A stretch of 64,000 nucleotides of DNA. Origin: Lingula anatina. Its lineage: Eukaryota; Brachiopoda; Lingulata; Lingulida; Lingulidae. Where the stretch lies: NCBI RefSeq assembly GCF_001039355.2, contig NW_019775487.1, positions 63,718 to 127,717 on the forward strand, read 5' to 3'. Made by a program: the position numbers and the translations under genes. The notes beneath the pieces were generated by a model, which was not told the DNA's origin, did not search any database, and was given only the letters and a program-made list of their open reading frames with translations. This document shows, in pieces, positions 11,976-24,460 of the stretch; the first letter of the stretch is position 1, and every line of letters begins with the position of its first letter.

Positions 11976-14903
11976 AGGTACCTTTAACATTGGCCTGTTG
12001 TACCATGGGAATGTTTAACTTAATTTGTATTGTATGTCAGACATTTGTTAAAAGGTAAAATTGAAACAAAATTCGATTGAAGAAACTCCAGTTCCAAAAA
12101 AGAAAATACAATGAATGTACAATGAAGAAAATACAATGAAAATGTCAGAATCAGGAACTGAGAGTGTCTCATTTTCAGATCAATGTGGTGAACATGCAGT
12201 GTATCCATCTGCACCTTTGCAAGATTTGAGAAGGTTGCTCAGAATCTGGTGTCTTCATTTGGCCTCTCAGACAAGTTGCTATCACTTTTCTGTACCGTGT
12301 GTGTGCATGTATATATATGTGTGTGTATATGTGCGCGCACACACATACATGTGTGAGTAAATTGATTCTGACAGTATGTCAGTCTCATAATTGTGACGGA
12401 GAAGAATAGTCTTTGTTTGATGTAGATGTTATCCTCATATGTGGAGTCTAGTCAACAAATATGTTTTATGGGACAAAGGACCTTTTTTATTTCATTTTAT
12501 TATCATAATATATTTATTTTAATTTGATATTAGAAATTCTGGGTTGGTTCTGTCAGCATTGTCAACAGTGTTCATAGAAAGCAAGCAGCTTTTTTATAAA
12601 AAGTGACAATGTAGAACAATTGATGTACTAGTTAGGTATTATCTGCATGATTTTTATTCCTATCCCTGACACTAATTCAAATCTTGAAAGATCCACCTAA
12701 AAACATTTACATAATTAAGAATGGCAGGTTTTACACTCTCCTGATGATGACAATGTAGAAAGGGTATGGTATTTCTGACAAAATGATGGCCTGATTTCCA
12801 TTTTATGATAATTAATTCAGCTGTAAGGTATTTAATATACCATAAGAAATGGGCTGCTGCCATAAAAATGAAAATGATGTTAGAACAGCTAGTTTAGCCT
12901 AAAAAATCAGCTGGATGTTAACGGCTCGGTGGTCTGACATTAGTATCTGCTTGGTTAAGACTAAATGGATGTAGATCAAGAAAGGTCATTGTAAGACAGG
13001 TGTCTAAGGACTTGTTAGCGCTTAATGAGGCCTACTTTCTTGTGTTTAGTGGAACATACCCCATGTTGCCTTCATGGCCAGCTCTCCAGAGCTCAGGTCT
13101 TTTGTCATGATATTGATTTCAAGATTTATTGGAAGACCTACAAAGGAGGGCATCATTAAGGAACTTGGTTATATAGAATTTATTGTTATTATTGAATATA
13201 GACACTGTTGTAAATATCAGTATATGTTTTGATCACTTTGTCTGCTTGTGTGACTACTGTTGCTGTGTGACACGTCTGTTCTTTATTTTATGACTGCTAG
13301 ACTATTTTTTTTTATTTCAAATTTCAGAATTGCGTTTGTTTGTGGAAAAGAAAATAAAGGCTTATTTTGAAAATCATGATCAGATTATTAAATTAACTTA
13401 TTTGATTTTTTTTTTTACATTTTGATTGACTTTCATTTTTTTTACTTCCAATTAGTATGCAAGCTTAGAAGCTACCAGTAAATATAGCTAAATGGTAAAA
13501 AACTAGATCAAGTTTGAAAATCAGCATAATCATTTTTTAAAGAAGTTTTAAGATACATATTTTAAATATTTAAATATTTAACTGCCAAGAAGTATTTTTG
13601 ATTTACTTTGAAGTCATGGAGAGGCTTTATTTGGTGAAAAGGGGAGTTTTAAAATTTGGCTCAATCGAGTGATTTTTAACCTTTTGTGTATTTATATTTC
13701 ACTGTATCTTCATATACACTGTACTTGATGGAATTTTTTAAACAATGTAGCATGTCATCTTAATATAAGTCTCTAATCAGCAATATACGTGTACTTTTTA
13801 AGACAGTTCAGTAGAATCTCTCTCTCTCTCTTATTTTCATTCATCATTTGATAACAACTGAAATTATCTTTCTGATATTTGTTCAGAAAACCACAGGAGA
13901 ATGTGAGAAAGGAAATTGTAGAGACCGGGAGAAGATGTTCTGGGATAATTTGATGATTTTCTGAAATGGCATTTGTAAATTTGTGGTATTTGGAGGCATG
14001 TCTGTGTCCATCATCTCATAACTGATAAACTACATGTCCTTTTCAGTTGAAATTTATCTGATGTTGAGATGAAGATTTCTGAGAATTTAAAAACTCCTCC
14101 GTCATCCAACTTGCCTATAGACGTCATTTGTTCTTTCCTTTGGATTTCTTAGGTTTCTTGTAATGTCTGTATATTTCACATCCCTGATGTGTAGCTTTTT
14201 TCGTAATCATACTGCCAGCAAATCGGCCTGCAGTAATCATTCGATTCTATTTTTGTCATCTTTTATTAGGCAATCCAGCTTTTATTCTTGCTCATTGTTG
14301 TGCTGCTTGCTGCATTGCTTTGCACTCTCATTGACTGAAGTTGTTTTAAGGGTTTGTTTGTTACTACTTTATTTCTGCCATTGTCACACATGACTGTCTT
14401 GATTCTTAATTCATTAGATGCTACTGAAATTTTATTTGGTTAATTGTCATTCTATCATGTTGTAAGCACTTGTTTCTGCTCTGATAAGATAGTGAGTAGG
14501 ACTGAGAAACTGATGCTATTTATGTTTCTTATGGACTGCTTCTTGTTCTGGTGTTTCCAAATTAGTTTTATTCTTTGACAGTTATTGATTCACATCAGCC
14601 CGTTTTCGCGAAGATATTAATGGTAAAAAATTCGCTGATGACATTGAAAGCATCTAACCCATGAGAGAAATGCAGTTACTGTATTTTTTATACCTTTATC
14701 AAAATGTGAAAAGAGCACAAATATCCTAGAGCTGTTCCTGGGAGGTGATTCTAATTTTTCTACAAATTACTTTTCCATCCATAATTTTAAATAGCCATGC
14801 ATCCTAAATACAGATTTATTATGTTGTTATATGAAGTGAGTATCAATAGTTAACACCTAGGGCCTATCCAAAAAACTAGAGTAAAGACCCAGGTAGCTTT
14901 ATA
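11976..14903. other. Non-coding stretch
   Basis: No supported gene. It contains an imperfect palindromic TG/CA and TA microsatellite (about 12296-12357) and a short (TC)n near 13817. At 13049 an open plus-strand frame follows a pyrimidine-rich acceptor-like site, but the opposite strand is equally open, so it is not called. Confidence 0.6.
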
Positions 14904-14975
14904 GGCCCCATTCAGAATAGGTGATCCGAGTACTACCCGTAACTGATCTGCTGACTTAGTATGGCCAACCATAGG
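14904..14975. mobile_element. Partial fold-back MITE end, CATTCAGAATAGG type
   Basis: GGCCCCATTCAGAATAGG after TAT/TA matches the left end of the complete element at 33714-33888. Similarity fades after a gatggcc-like block. No matching right end was found, so this is a truncated or decayed copy. Confidence 0.5.
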
Positions 14976-17900
14976 GTGAATGATATGACGTGTATTAGTA
15001 TTATCAAGTATGCTTTACAGTTTATAAGGAACAACAATTACAGTTACAGTAACAAGACCCTAAAATTCCTGGGGTTGGCGGGATGAATACCTAGGGGAAT
15101 GCGATGAAGTGACGAAATCTGTGTGCATGCCTGTGTATGAAAAAAGGGTCGGAACAGACCTTGCCAATAGACCCCATGCTGCATTTATTGACTGTAATAT
15201 TTCAGAACCACTTATAAGCAGTCAAATTGCTTCATCTCTCCCACTGTTGAAGGGATTTCAAAGACCAAACTTAATTCCTCCGTTGAATTCTTAATGCATA
15301 TTTTAGCATTTTCCATAAGTGCCCAAATCCCCCCAGATAAATTACTATGCATGAAAGTACAATACTTGTTGTTTTAAATGTGTTTCTTTTTTTTTTCAGA
15401 AACTGTTCAAGGTGCTGCCAGCGTATGCATTTTATATTAAGAATACTAAGTATGTCTTAATTAAAAACAGTTTAAGGTAAAAACAGGTATCTAGGAAACT
15501 GGTAGCACAACAAAGTATTAAATGATTATAAATTGAACATTGAACCTTTTTATATATAAGTTTTCAGTGTATATTGATGTGTCTACACATTATCTAAAAC
15601 AAAAAAAATTATGCTGGCATTTGTCTGTTGTATAATACACTACTGAATAAAATGCCATTTGATCTACACAATGAGGCGTTCAGTGTATTTCAAATAGGTT
15701 GCCTTCATGCTATGCAGATTTTTTGCAGTCATTTAAAAGCTAGCTACCAGTACATATAGCTACAAGCTGTTTAGTCCTGGGCTACATGTAAAATTGTTGT
15801 TAACATGCTATAAATTGATTCAATGTTTTCTGAACAGATTTGATATGTGTCTACTGCTGCAGTGCCAGGTGTTCCAGGATTTGAATTGTCTGCTTTGGTC
15901 CACAAAATAAAACTGCATGGTTTTGAATTTATTCTATATTTATTTTTGCACAGTTTGAAGTCTAACAGAACGTTCCTTGTGAATGTGTGAATTCTAAGTT
16001 GAGGAGTTCTATCATTTAGACAGATTTGTTTTATCAATCTAGTAACCCAACACAGAAATTTGCATGGAAGCTATTTAGTAGACAAATTCAGTAATTTTCC
16101 CATATGTTTGATTCCCAACCAAAGTTTACAGAATAGCTGATCAATCAGTTAACAGACATAAAAAACTACCTACCTTTGTTGCAATTCATTAAAAGCACAA
16201 TCTCTTGAGTCAGTGTGTGTCTTCTGATGGTTTCCCAGTCATGAAGGCCATCTCTGACTTGAATCTATGGTCAGAATTTTAATTAATATATTATCGACTT
16301 ATAGTCCCAAGTCATATGTTCTAAGTTAACGGTATTTCTGTTGAACACTGATCAGCTTGGATGCTCTGACAAAGCAATTGTATCCGCAGACACAAGCGTG
16401 CAGTATCTCTTATATACCTCAGATACACCTTTCATGTAGACTGGAAGCCAAGTGGCAGAGAGGCTGCATTTAATATAAAAGTTACACACGACTGTAGGAC
16501 AGACTTTATTTGCAGTCCCTTTTGTTTTGGTCACAATTGATTTTGTTTACATATTTTCTTTAAGCTGTAAGCTATCAGTTATTACAATGGGTCGCACTTA
16601 CAGTATGACTATTGGAGATTGATAATCATTGGGTTAACTACCCCATTTTATGTTCCTAGCTAATTTCAATATTGATTAATGATTGGAAGGGGGCTGTTAA
16701 CTTTTAGAAGGGAATCCTCTTTATTTTGCTTATTAGCCTCTTAATTCTCATTTTATGGAGCCGCAGTAGTGAGTAGACATAAAACACAATGGTGTCTATA
16801 CATTTGTCTGTCCGAGAAACCAGAGCTGGATATAGATTTCTTGTGTGCAATTAATGTTGCCATTTTGCTTTAAACTCACAGGAATTACTCATTTTTTCTG
16901 ATTGCATGTCAACTTTGAAAAGAAGCATAATCTGTTGTATCCTGCCAGAGTTCCTTGTGGGCCTAAATTGCAGGTCAAGTTTAAAGTTAGGCATGATCTA
17001 GTGATTACTAACATTTTATTAGAGATAATGAGAAATTAAATCCAGTACTGGATCTTACGTTGAAATGGAGAGCGCAACATTTTCACCTTCTCGCATCAAA
17101 GCCTTCTTCAGGTGAACAGATTTAGAGTGGTCACCAGTGTCACATGATGACATTCTGTGTGTTATGTGACAATTCGAATTTCATGCAGAAAATCATTCTT
17201 TTTGTCTTGTTGCCTTTTACAGGAAAACTCCAATTGATCAACTGGAAATGTCTGGGGCATCATCCAAAATTGGTTGATGGTACAACATGACGCCTCATGT
17301 TAGACAACAAAATGAAAGCGACACCCAAACCATGGTAGTGTTGTGCATTGACTGCAATTTGACAGAATTTTAAAAAATAGTCAAAAAATAAAAATACACT
17401 TGGATTAATGCCATCGGCTTTTTATTAAATTTCAACACTAGTCTGCTGTTATTTCTGAATCCACTCTCCTCCAGATTACATGATTCATCCTGCTTGAATT
17501 TTGGGATCAGATGGTTCACAGTATTAATAAACATGAAATTAAAAAAAGAAAAAACGCACGCTTATTCAATTAATTATTGAACTTCCAGCAAGTGCCTGAA
17601 GCATGGGATTTACATATAGCTTAACATTATGTAATGGTTAAAGTTGGTGTCCCTAATGGAATTATGTGAGTCAGAGCAAATGGTTCTAGCTTAAAATTGT
17701 TGTAAGTTAAATTATTTATTATCTGATCATCAAGTTTGTCTTTTATCCTCCTCATGTTTGCATATGCTCAGTCTTTGGCTACATGTGTAAATGGAAGGAA
17801 TCGATCTTTTGGAGAAATTGTGAAAGGGAATACCCCCCCCCCCCCCCCCCCCCCCCCGCCTCCCCTTGTAGCATTCTTCCATGTTGGGACTTCTCACAGT

Positions 17901-18114
17901 GAGTCGTTCAGTGAAGTCAGCTGTATCAATTAAGTGTTCCCCTTAAATGAAAGAGGCACATGGTTGAGATATAAGAAAGATTGAAAGAAGACATTTTAGT
18001 AGAGTTTTACTGTTACATGTATCAAAAAACTTATCTTAATTATTTCCTACACATCTAATTATTGCTTTATAACAAACCATCAACCACAGTCTGGGTATAT
18101 TTGATTCATTCCAG
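14976..18114. other. Non-coding stretch with poly-C run
   Basis: No supported gene. A poly-C tract lies at 17834-17857. Around 17055-17120 the sequence ggagagcgcaacattttcac followed by gccttcttcaggtgaa resembles a recurrent invertebrate repeat tail, but the family was not identified. A pyrimidine-rich acceptor-like site before 15400 has no convincing exon behind it. Confidence 0.55.
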
Positions 18115-18143
18115 ATCATTTGTCTCCCCATGCCTCATTGTCT

Positions 18144-18244
18144 TCAACATTGGGTGAATCTGCGGGAAAGATTGAGGTTTCCAAAATGGTCAGTTAAGTC
18201 ATCTGGAAGTGGGACAGCAGTCATTGCCAGGTATGCATGGATTT
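18144..18244 (-). CDS. Candidate terminal exon, unknown protein
   Basis: On the minus strand a good acceptor (tgttactgactttcag) is followed by two bases and 32 open codons to a TGA. The peptide includes IHAYLAMTAVPLPDDLTDHF and ends NLSRRFTQC. Codon choice looks natural. The exon needs one base from the previous exon, which the candidates at 21307-21362 and 24310-24460 could both supply. The plus strand of the same segment (18115-18230) is also open and bordered by ccag and CAG|GTATGC, so strand is not certain. Family not recognised. Confidence 0.3.
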
Positions 18245-20043
18245 CTGAAAGTCAGTAACAGTTTGTTACAATGAGATGGTAAACATTGCTTGCAAATATT
18301 TTGTTTGAATCATTCATTTGGTTACACTATCTTACATCTTTTTTAAAAAAAGACCTGTGCTTGCAGTGTACGTAGGTCAGTATTATTCTATTTATTTATT
18401 TATTTATTTATTTATCATTATTGTTACTGTATAGCATAATTTCCAAACTTTGGTTCTACTGAATATGTGAATAATTCCTCTCCTTTTTTAGTTAAAAGTA
18501 CTACTACTGATTATCTGTACTTTTCCTATCATTTACTTCAATTCTCTGGATACTTTATAATAAGCATCCATGACCTAGCTGGAGAACCAGTTGGCGTAAA
18601 TGAAGTATAGATACTTTATGGCACTTTATCTTATTCCAATCAAATTAGTTATGGAAGCCAATATAGTCAATTCAGGTTATGGTCGGTCAGATACACACTT
18701 TCTCATTTTGTTTGCAAAGTCAGTTATGCAATAAAGCTGTAGTTAGGAAAAACCCTAGACTCTTGATTTAATTAAATCAACTAGATTGACAGTTTTCTCA
18801 TAAAGGGAATGGGGTTATATAATCAAGCTAATGTAGTGTAAAGAATAGCAATGGTTGGCAACCTTCAGTTATATGAGGGGACTTTCACTAAACATTTCAG
18901 GTCTTCCCTTGGCTGTCATGTGAATTATCTGTAAATTTGCATGGAGTAATTTTACCATGCAAATGATTTTTTAAAAATTCGTCAAAATTTTTTGTCAAAA
19001 CTTTTTACAGTGCTCTTGTAAATTTGTGGCATCAAAATTTTCTTGGAAACTACTTGAAACTGGATTGACTGCAAACATTTTTCTTTCATATTTTGTAAAT
19101 TAAAATTGCAGTATGATAATGCCATAACTTTCATTAACATGTAGAATTGTGATAATGAAACTTTGAAATGTCTTCAATGGATTCTTCCTTATCCTACAAC
19201 TACATGTATAACACACACATTTGCTTGTTGCAAAATTTGAAAAAAAACTGCTTCAATGTATAGTGACAGGCTTCGGAAAACATAAATCAAATAGGTACAA
19301 ATACAATACTAGTAATTAAGAAAAAGTATAAGCGAGGTACAGGGTTTTTTAAAGAAGTAATTAACATAAATAAGTAGTTAAAGTAGTTAAATTCTCTGTA
19401 GGAATTGGTGTAAGCAATAACCGCTAGACAGTATATAAAAACATATTAATTGATATATGGACGGTATAAGTACTCTTCACCAGACGTTTTTCTACCTGTT
19501 ACAAATTGTATGAAAGACCCCTGCCAAATTTAAGATGATCAGGTGGAAGATGTTTCTCCCCACACGTTCCATTTGTTGATGCCATTTTCACACCTGGGTG
19601 TGGAGTAGTGCATATCCCTGTCCATGTTTTGTTATGTAATGTAAGTCTAGCAAAAATGGAAGGCAATGACTGGTCATGTGGAGAGGGGTCCTGTTCAAGA
19701 CACAGAAATTAATGGCGGCTGGCGCTAACAATGTTGCTTAATTTGCATTTGGATGAGCTTTTGCCAAAAAGGGTGCTATGAATTAATCAAGAAGAGTTAT
19801 AGCCACGGTGAAAGCTCAGAACCACAGAAACCATTAGCCAGATGTGGATTTTGGAAACTATGTAACTCACTTATGGCCACATGTCAGTATTCTTGTTCCA
19901 CCAGGATTAGTTCAACCCCCTCAGTTTTAAAGTGCTGAAATATAATTATGTTGGAATACTCCTCCATTACTCTTTAAAGGGGAATAGCATGGGTGTGTTG
20001 AGCTTTGTATCTTCTTGTTTCTGAAACTCAGTGTGGTGTTTAT
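18245..20043. other. Non-coding stretch
   Basis: Holds a (TATT)n microsatellite at about 18387-18415. No supported exon. A 61-codon plus-strand frame at 19753 has seven cysteines but no signal peptide or splice support. Confidence 0.55.
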
Positions 20044-20267
20044 GAGACCATTCCCACAGATATTTAGATTGATCTATCCCCCTGGGGAGTCTCACTAGAT
20101 TGCTGTCATCTTGACCAGCTTTAATGTCTGTCCCACCCACTAGAAGCTGTAAGGGGTAATTAACTTTTGTGCCACTCGGCTTCCAGAAGCTGACAGCAAT
20201 TTAGCGTGAACCCCCAGGGAGTTAGGTCGATCCAGATGGATCGATCTAAATCTGTGGGAACCCAGTC
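20044..20267. mobile_element. Fold-back MITE, TWA family, type A
   Basis: A 224-bp element flanked by TAT on both sides. Ends GAGACCATTCCCACAGA and TCTGTGGGAACCCAGTC are inverted. The core shares cccacccactagaagctgta and gtaattaacttttgtgcc with other type A copies. Confidence 0.82.
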
Positions 20268-20541
20268 TATGTCACTGTGAAAATCTTTGAGATTTACCGT
20301 TTTCTACAGATTGTGTTATTAAGTAAAAATAACAATAAATTTGAGGCAGCTTTTGCTAAACCATCACCCACAAAAGGATTTTTGAACAAGTAAAACTCAT
20401 TATGTGCTATGTATTTCATCATATCGAGTATTTAATTCATATGGTATGGAAATTCTATTACTTTGATAGAACCTGAACATGTGTTTTTGTATTTTTGTGT
20501 CTGAAGTTAAATTCAGAGTGTGCAAAGTATACAAGTAAGGC

Positions 20542-20761
20542 CTATACAGTTACATGTATTTTCTGTCCAAGGCCCATGTAGTACGTGTCAACTGCTTGTG
20601 CATGGTTGGTAATTTTCTGTGCAAGAAGTCGAGCCACAAATGGATTGTCACATGTCTTATGGATAGGTTCTACAGTGTTAAAGTACCTCACATTATCACA
20701 TCCTACTTCAGTAAAGGCGAGATAACCCTTGTCTCCTCTTAAGACAATTAAGTCTCCAGGT
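20542..20761 (-). CDS. Candidate coding exon, possibly terminal, unknown protein
   Basis: Minus-strand open frame with convincing protein-like composition. After an acceptor-like tgtccctgtag it reads PGDLIVLRGDKGYLAFTEVG, later CDNPFVARLLAQKITNHAQA and finally YYMGLGQKIHVTV before a TAG. The frame is also open upstream to about 20814, so the acceptor could be further right. A possible donor (CAT|GTAACT) lies just before the stop. With the acceptor used here the exon needs two bases from the preceding exon. I do not recognise the family. Other minus-strand exon candidates at 21.3, 24.3 and 25.1 kb may belong to the same gene. Confidence 0.5.
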
Positions 20762-20871
20762 CTACAGGGACACAATACATGTTGCCAATAGTTACTGATC
20801 TCATTTTTCTTCAAGAGGCTATTAAGTCACTATGCCAGTTCACAGTGTGGGCATGTACTAGTATATACTAT

Positions 20872-21120
20872 GACCCACCTCATACCTAGATAGAACTAGC
20901 AGGATTGACCCATCTCCAAGGGGATTTTCACTAAATTGCATTCAGATTAAGCAGCTTATGTTTGGCATGCCTACTGAAGCTGCTAAATGATAGGTAATTA
21001 CCCCCTAACAGCTTCAGTATATGCACATATCAGAGCCAGTTATGCTAAATGTAATTTAGTGAGAAATCCCTCTGAGGTGGGTCAATCCTCCTAGGTTGAT
21101 CTAGGTATAGGAATGGGGTC
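20872..21120. mobile_element. Fold-back MITE, TWA family, type B
   Basis: A 249-bp element flanked by TAT. The core has gattgacccatctccaaggg on the left and its inverted partner ctctgaggtgggtcaatcct on the right, with inner arms tgcctactgaagctgctaaa and aattaccccctaacagcttc. The right end is GGTATAGGAATGGGGTC; the left outer end is altered (GACCCACCTCATACC). Confidence 0.78.
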
Positions 21121-21306
21121 TATATGTAAGATCATATTCTGTTTTTATTTATCAACTTATTTTGAAGTAAGATTAAGAAATGTGGTCTTGTATAGATATG
21201 TTATATATAGCTTATCCTTAGATCTGAACATTCTCGCCAGATCATGCACATCTTTCATGCTATATGGTGGCATTTGAAATGTCAATATTCATCTTTAAAG
21301 GTATAC

Positions 21307-21362
21307 CATGTGTGTTCAGCAATGTCCTAAAGTCATTTTCTCTGTCTGCCACAGTACATATC
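21307..21362 (-). CDS. Candidate short internal exon, unknown protein
   Basis: 56 bases on the minus strand between an acceptor (agctaatttcag) and a donor (CACATG|GTATACC). One frame is open and reads ICTVADRENDFRTLLNTH with split codons at both borders (two bases needed before, one base left after). The two other frames hit stops. It is short, so chance is not excluded. It may belong with the neighbouring minus-strand exon candidates. Confidence 0.27.
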
Positions 21363-21580
21363 CTGAAATTAGCTACTCATATTTCCCACTTCAAACTAAA
21401 AAAAGCCCCTTAAGTTAAAGTAACTGGTATTAATAGTTTCTCCTGTTCATTCATTTATATACTGGTAGATTTAAATTATTTAATTATTTATAATTCAATT
21501 TGGTTGGAAAATCTTAGAGAGAAAGCTACACCACATCAGGGGGACTGGGTCTCTTGTTCTTGACATCGGTCATGGTTTAA

Positions 21581-22272
21581 GGATATTGTAACCTTTTATT
21601 ATCATCCAGATACCAAAAATGTGGTTTTTCTTTTATCTAATTATTCAATAATACATCTATCTTTGTGCTGATTTAAAACAATAAAAAACCCTCATGAATA
21701 TAAAATATTGCAGTTTATATGTCTTGTTGTAATGTATAAGCATAGGCCACTCAAAGCTTTAATCATCAGTTTAACACCTCTTTTGAGATAAAATAGCAAA
21801 AGGTATGGGGCATAAGTTCATCCCTGAACAAGATTTTATCGTGGAAATTGGCAGAGTTGACCACAAGTGTATGGGCTACAATCCCATGCTATCATTTTGG
21901 TTTAAATGTTTTTGTTATGGAGTTGTAAGCCCCTAATTACAGATTTTCATTAAACAAGGGCATTATTTTGCTTAATCAAGGATAAAATCTTAACTAAGAC
22001 TTTTAAGAAAAATTGCTGGCTGGGTTTTGGAGTACGAAATGTTGTCATTAAATCGGTGTTGAAACAATGATCTTGGGTGCTCAGGTTAACGACAAATTTG
22101 AGTAACCAATTTTACATTTTTTTCCCGAAATCGCAATTTTGACGTCACCCGTAAGATGACATGTGTAAATGTTAATTAATTTAGTCGCTGATCACTGAAG
22201 ATTTATCTATTACCCAAAAGTATGTATGTAAGGCAGTAAATAAGTAGTTTTGGGCAAAGGGTGACAATATCC
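21581..22272. mobile_element. 692-bp TTAA-flanked non-autonomous DNA transposon
   Basis: TTAA (21577-21580) is followed by GGATATTGTAACC; at the other side GGTGACAATATCC is followed by TTAA (22273-22276). The 13-bp terminal inverted repeats match at 12 of 13 positions. The interior has no ORF of use. TTAA target sites are known for piggyBac and Kolobok transposons; which one applies here is not settled by the ends. Confidence 0.75.
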
Positions 22273-22276
22273 TTAA

Positions 22277-23700
22277 GTCAAATACACCCCTCTTTAGCAA
22301 CGTTTATATGCCATACACTTCTTCATTACACTTGTGTATATCACATCCACCTGGCTGCCTCCATGTGTATCTTTTTATGTACATATCTCTGATGTCCCAA
22401 GAGTCGCCCTAAGGTCTTGTCATTATTGCATTATCAGATTAACGGGTCGGCAGACAGGTGAGACTTACACTGCTGTGAAAACATTACTTTGTGTAGTGTT
22501 TATGACACCTATTTGGAAAAATAAAGAAATGAAAGCATTGTTGACACATTGTGACACATCAGTATTGAATGAAAACAGAAGTAAAAAGGTAAAGGGGCGC
22601 TGTCTTGAAAAAGTTTACAAAACCAATTTTGCAAGACATATATGGCAAAAATATGTTTAGTAGATAAAGTTTTACTAAAAGAGCCAATTTGTTGTTCCTC
22701 AAATTATGCTTGAAGTTCAAGATTTGTTAGGTAAAAATGTCAGTTTTGGTATCGGGATCTTTTCATATCTAGAGAAACTTTCCATACAAGTCATGTGGCA
22801 TTATGTAGCTATTGAAATACAGGACTACAAAATGGTACATTGTATTCTTTTTTTTTCTCTGAATGTCTGTATATATTCTAATACATTTACCCATCACTGT
22901 TGCCATCATTCTCTTTGACACACCTGTTAATCATCCTATAACAGCCAAACCATATTTTAATTTTCCTATAAATTATTCATGTTTGGTAGAAGGGCAAGTT
23001 GCTTTCAAAAATCAGCACTATTTAACTATTTTTTCTTTTGGAAATCAGCATGATTATGTGTTTGTTTATATTAAAGTGGAGCAGTGGGAGCTGACTGTCT
23101 GTTCAGTCTACATATATACAAGCTTTGCTATCTAGTTTTTTATAGGTGTCATTGCTCAAGATTATACCAGCAAAAGTGTAGATTAACCATTTTTACATCA
23201 TTTTTTGCCTTAAGAACAAAAGACTTACAGGTAATTTCCAAAAAAATTTCTGCACAATAAAAGATATTTTCGAAACTGTATCTCTAATGGTTAATAAATT
23301 AAGTTTGGGGGGCACATTTCATTAAAAAAGGACACTCCCACAAAAATCTAAAACGTACAGAACATTGAGCACCTTACTTAAATTTACAATTGAGGTGGCA
23401 TATCAATAGACTTTTCAAAAACATTTGGTGTTTAAGGTGTATCCAGTTGTCTTTTCTTAAGCCCATGTTCCTACCCATGTTTGTAATCATCTCATTTGAC
23501 ATTGTCATTGATTTAGATATTGACTTCCTCAGTTTATATCACTGATCAATATCCCTACCAATTTATTGTGAAAAAAGAAGAAAGGAAAATTTACAGAAAT
23601 TATATAGTCTCTGATTTACTTGCTTTAATGCTGGTATTAACTACAATCAGTAAAGAAGATTTCTACCTTCTCTGTGTCTGGTTTGTTTCCGCAATATAAT
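22277..23700. other. Non-coding stretch
   Basis: No supported gene. The words gtctgtatatattc (about 22865), ccaaaccat and tttcaaaaatcagca vaguely recall the degenerate tandem repeat near 6.4-7.3 kb, suggesting a shared old repeat family. An isolated strong donor sequence (CT|GTAAGT, minus strand, near 23227) has no clear exon. Confidence 0.5.
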
Positions 23701-23907
23701 TTAACCTTCAAGATGACATTTATTTCTTTCCTCTGATAACCTCTCTCTCTCTCTGAACCCCTCTTCAAACCTTAGTGGTCCCTCTAATATAAATCCTGCC
23801 TCATGTGGTACCATACTTCTTTCTTCTTTTGATTTCTTCTGATGTTCTGAAACTTCTTTCTTTGCAGCAATCACCACATTTGCAGTTGCATATAGGTTAA
23901 TTTCCAT
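23701..23907 (-). CDS. Weak coding candidate, charged low-complexity peptide
   Basis: A minus-strand frame of 68 codons opens with an ATG in good context (acccATGG). It is rich in Lys, Glu and Arg (AAKKEVSEHQKKSKEE, then GFILEGPLRFEEGFRERE). The end is partly generated by a (GA)n tract. A MITE begins 14 bases upstream of the ATG on the coding strand side (23922). It could be an exon of the local minus-strand gene or a chance frame. No family recognised. Confidence 0.22.
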   Translation of the reverse strand: MEINLYATANVVIAAKKEVSEHQKKSKEERSMVPHEAGFILEGPLRFEEGFRERERLSEERNKCHLEG

Positions 23908-23921
23908 GGGTCTTACTCTTA

Positions 23922-24118
23922 GGGCGCATTCCCATAGATTTTAGATCGATCTCACTAGATTATTGTCAGATAATCCGGCTTAAATGTCCGCCCCGCCTAC
24001 TACAAGCTGTAAGGGGGTAATTAACTTTTGTGCCCGCTCAGCTGACAGCTATTTAGTGTGAACCCTCAGGGAGTTAGGTCAATCTAGTTGGATCGATCTA
24101 ATCTCTGGGAATGGGGTT
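23922..24118. mobile_element. Fold-back MITE, TWA family, type A
   Basis: A 197-bp element flanked by TTA on both sides, with ends GGGCGCATTCCCATAGA and TCTCTGGGAATGGGG plus inverted GATCGATC blocks. The core is ccgcctactacaagctgtaa and ggtaattaacttttgtgccc. It lies between two minus-strand exon candidates. Confidence 0.83.
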
Positions 24119-24309
24119 TTAGTGGTCATGTTGGCATTGCCATGTTATTTTAGATTGCTTAAGGATACAAATTTGGTATCTTTAGCTCTTTTTAACAGAC
24201 AGTTTCTGAGGAGAGAAAGAATTAAGAGCATGATACATGTAGTTTCCACTGAATCACAGTCTACAAATATTGTTTTTAAGGGAATTAGAAAATTTTGTGT
24301 ACATTTTAC

Positions 24310-24460
24310 CTTGTAGTGCCATGTGTGCTCTTGGAGTACAAATGTAGTGTTCAAGTTCTTTCTTTAAAAGATTGAAGCACTGTATTGCCTTGAACGCATT
24401 CTGACGATTCAAATGTATATGGAGTCTGGAGATCAGTTCAGAAATAAGGTACATCCATAA
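24310..24460 (-). CDS. Candidate internal exon, helical, unknown protein
   Basis: 151 bases on the minus strand between an acceptor (ataactctctag) and a donor (CTACAAG|GTAAAATG). It is open throughout in phase 0 with one base left over. The peptide begins LWMYLISELISRLHIHLNRQ and continues NAFKAIQCFNLLKKELEHYI with CTPRAHMALQ at the end. The amphipathic Leu/Ile pattern suggests two or three helices. I do not recognise the family. It is likely part of the same gene as the 25.1-kb exon, which lies upstream in transcription order. Confidence 0.5.

Noticed and set aside
12115-12360. 81-codon plus-strand frame
   Set aside because: Its end is the TG/CA microsatellite and the start lies in low-complexity AATGAA repeats.
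13049-13230. Open plus-strand frame after an acceptor-like ttcttgtgtttag (starts WNIPHVAFMASS)
   Set aside because: The minus strand is equally open and no donor or partner exon was found.
15379-15480. Long pyrimidine tract ending in cag, suggesting an exon at 15401
   Set aside because: Two frames stay open but peptides look random and no good donor follows.
19753-19938. 61-codon ATG frame with seven cysteines
   Set aside because: No signal peptide, no splice support and irregular Cys spacing; likely chance.
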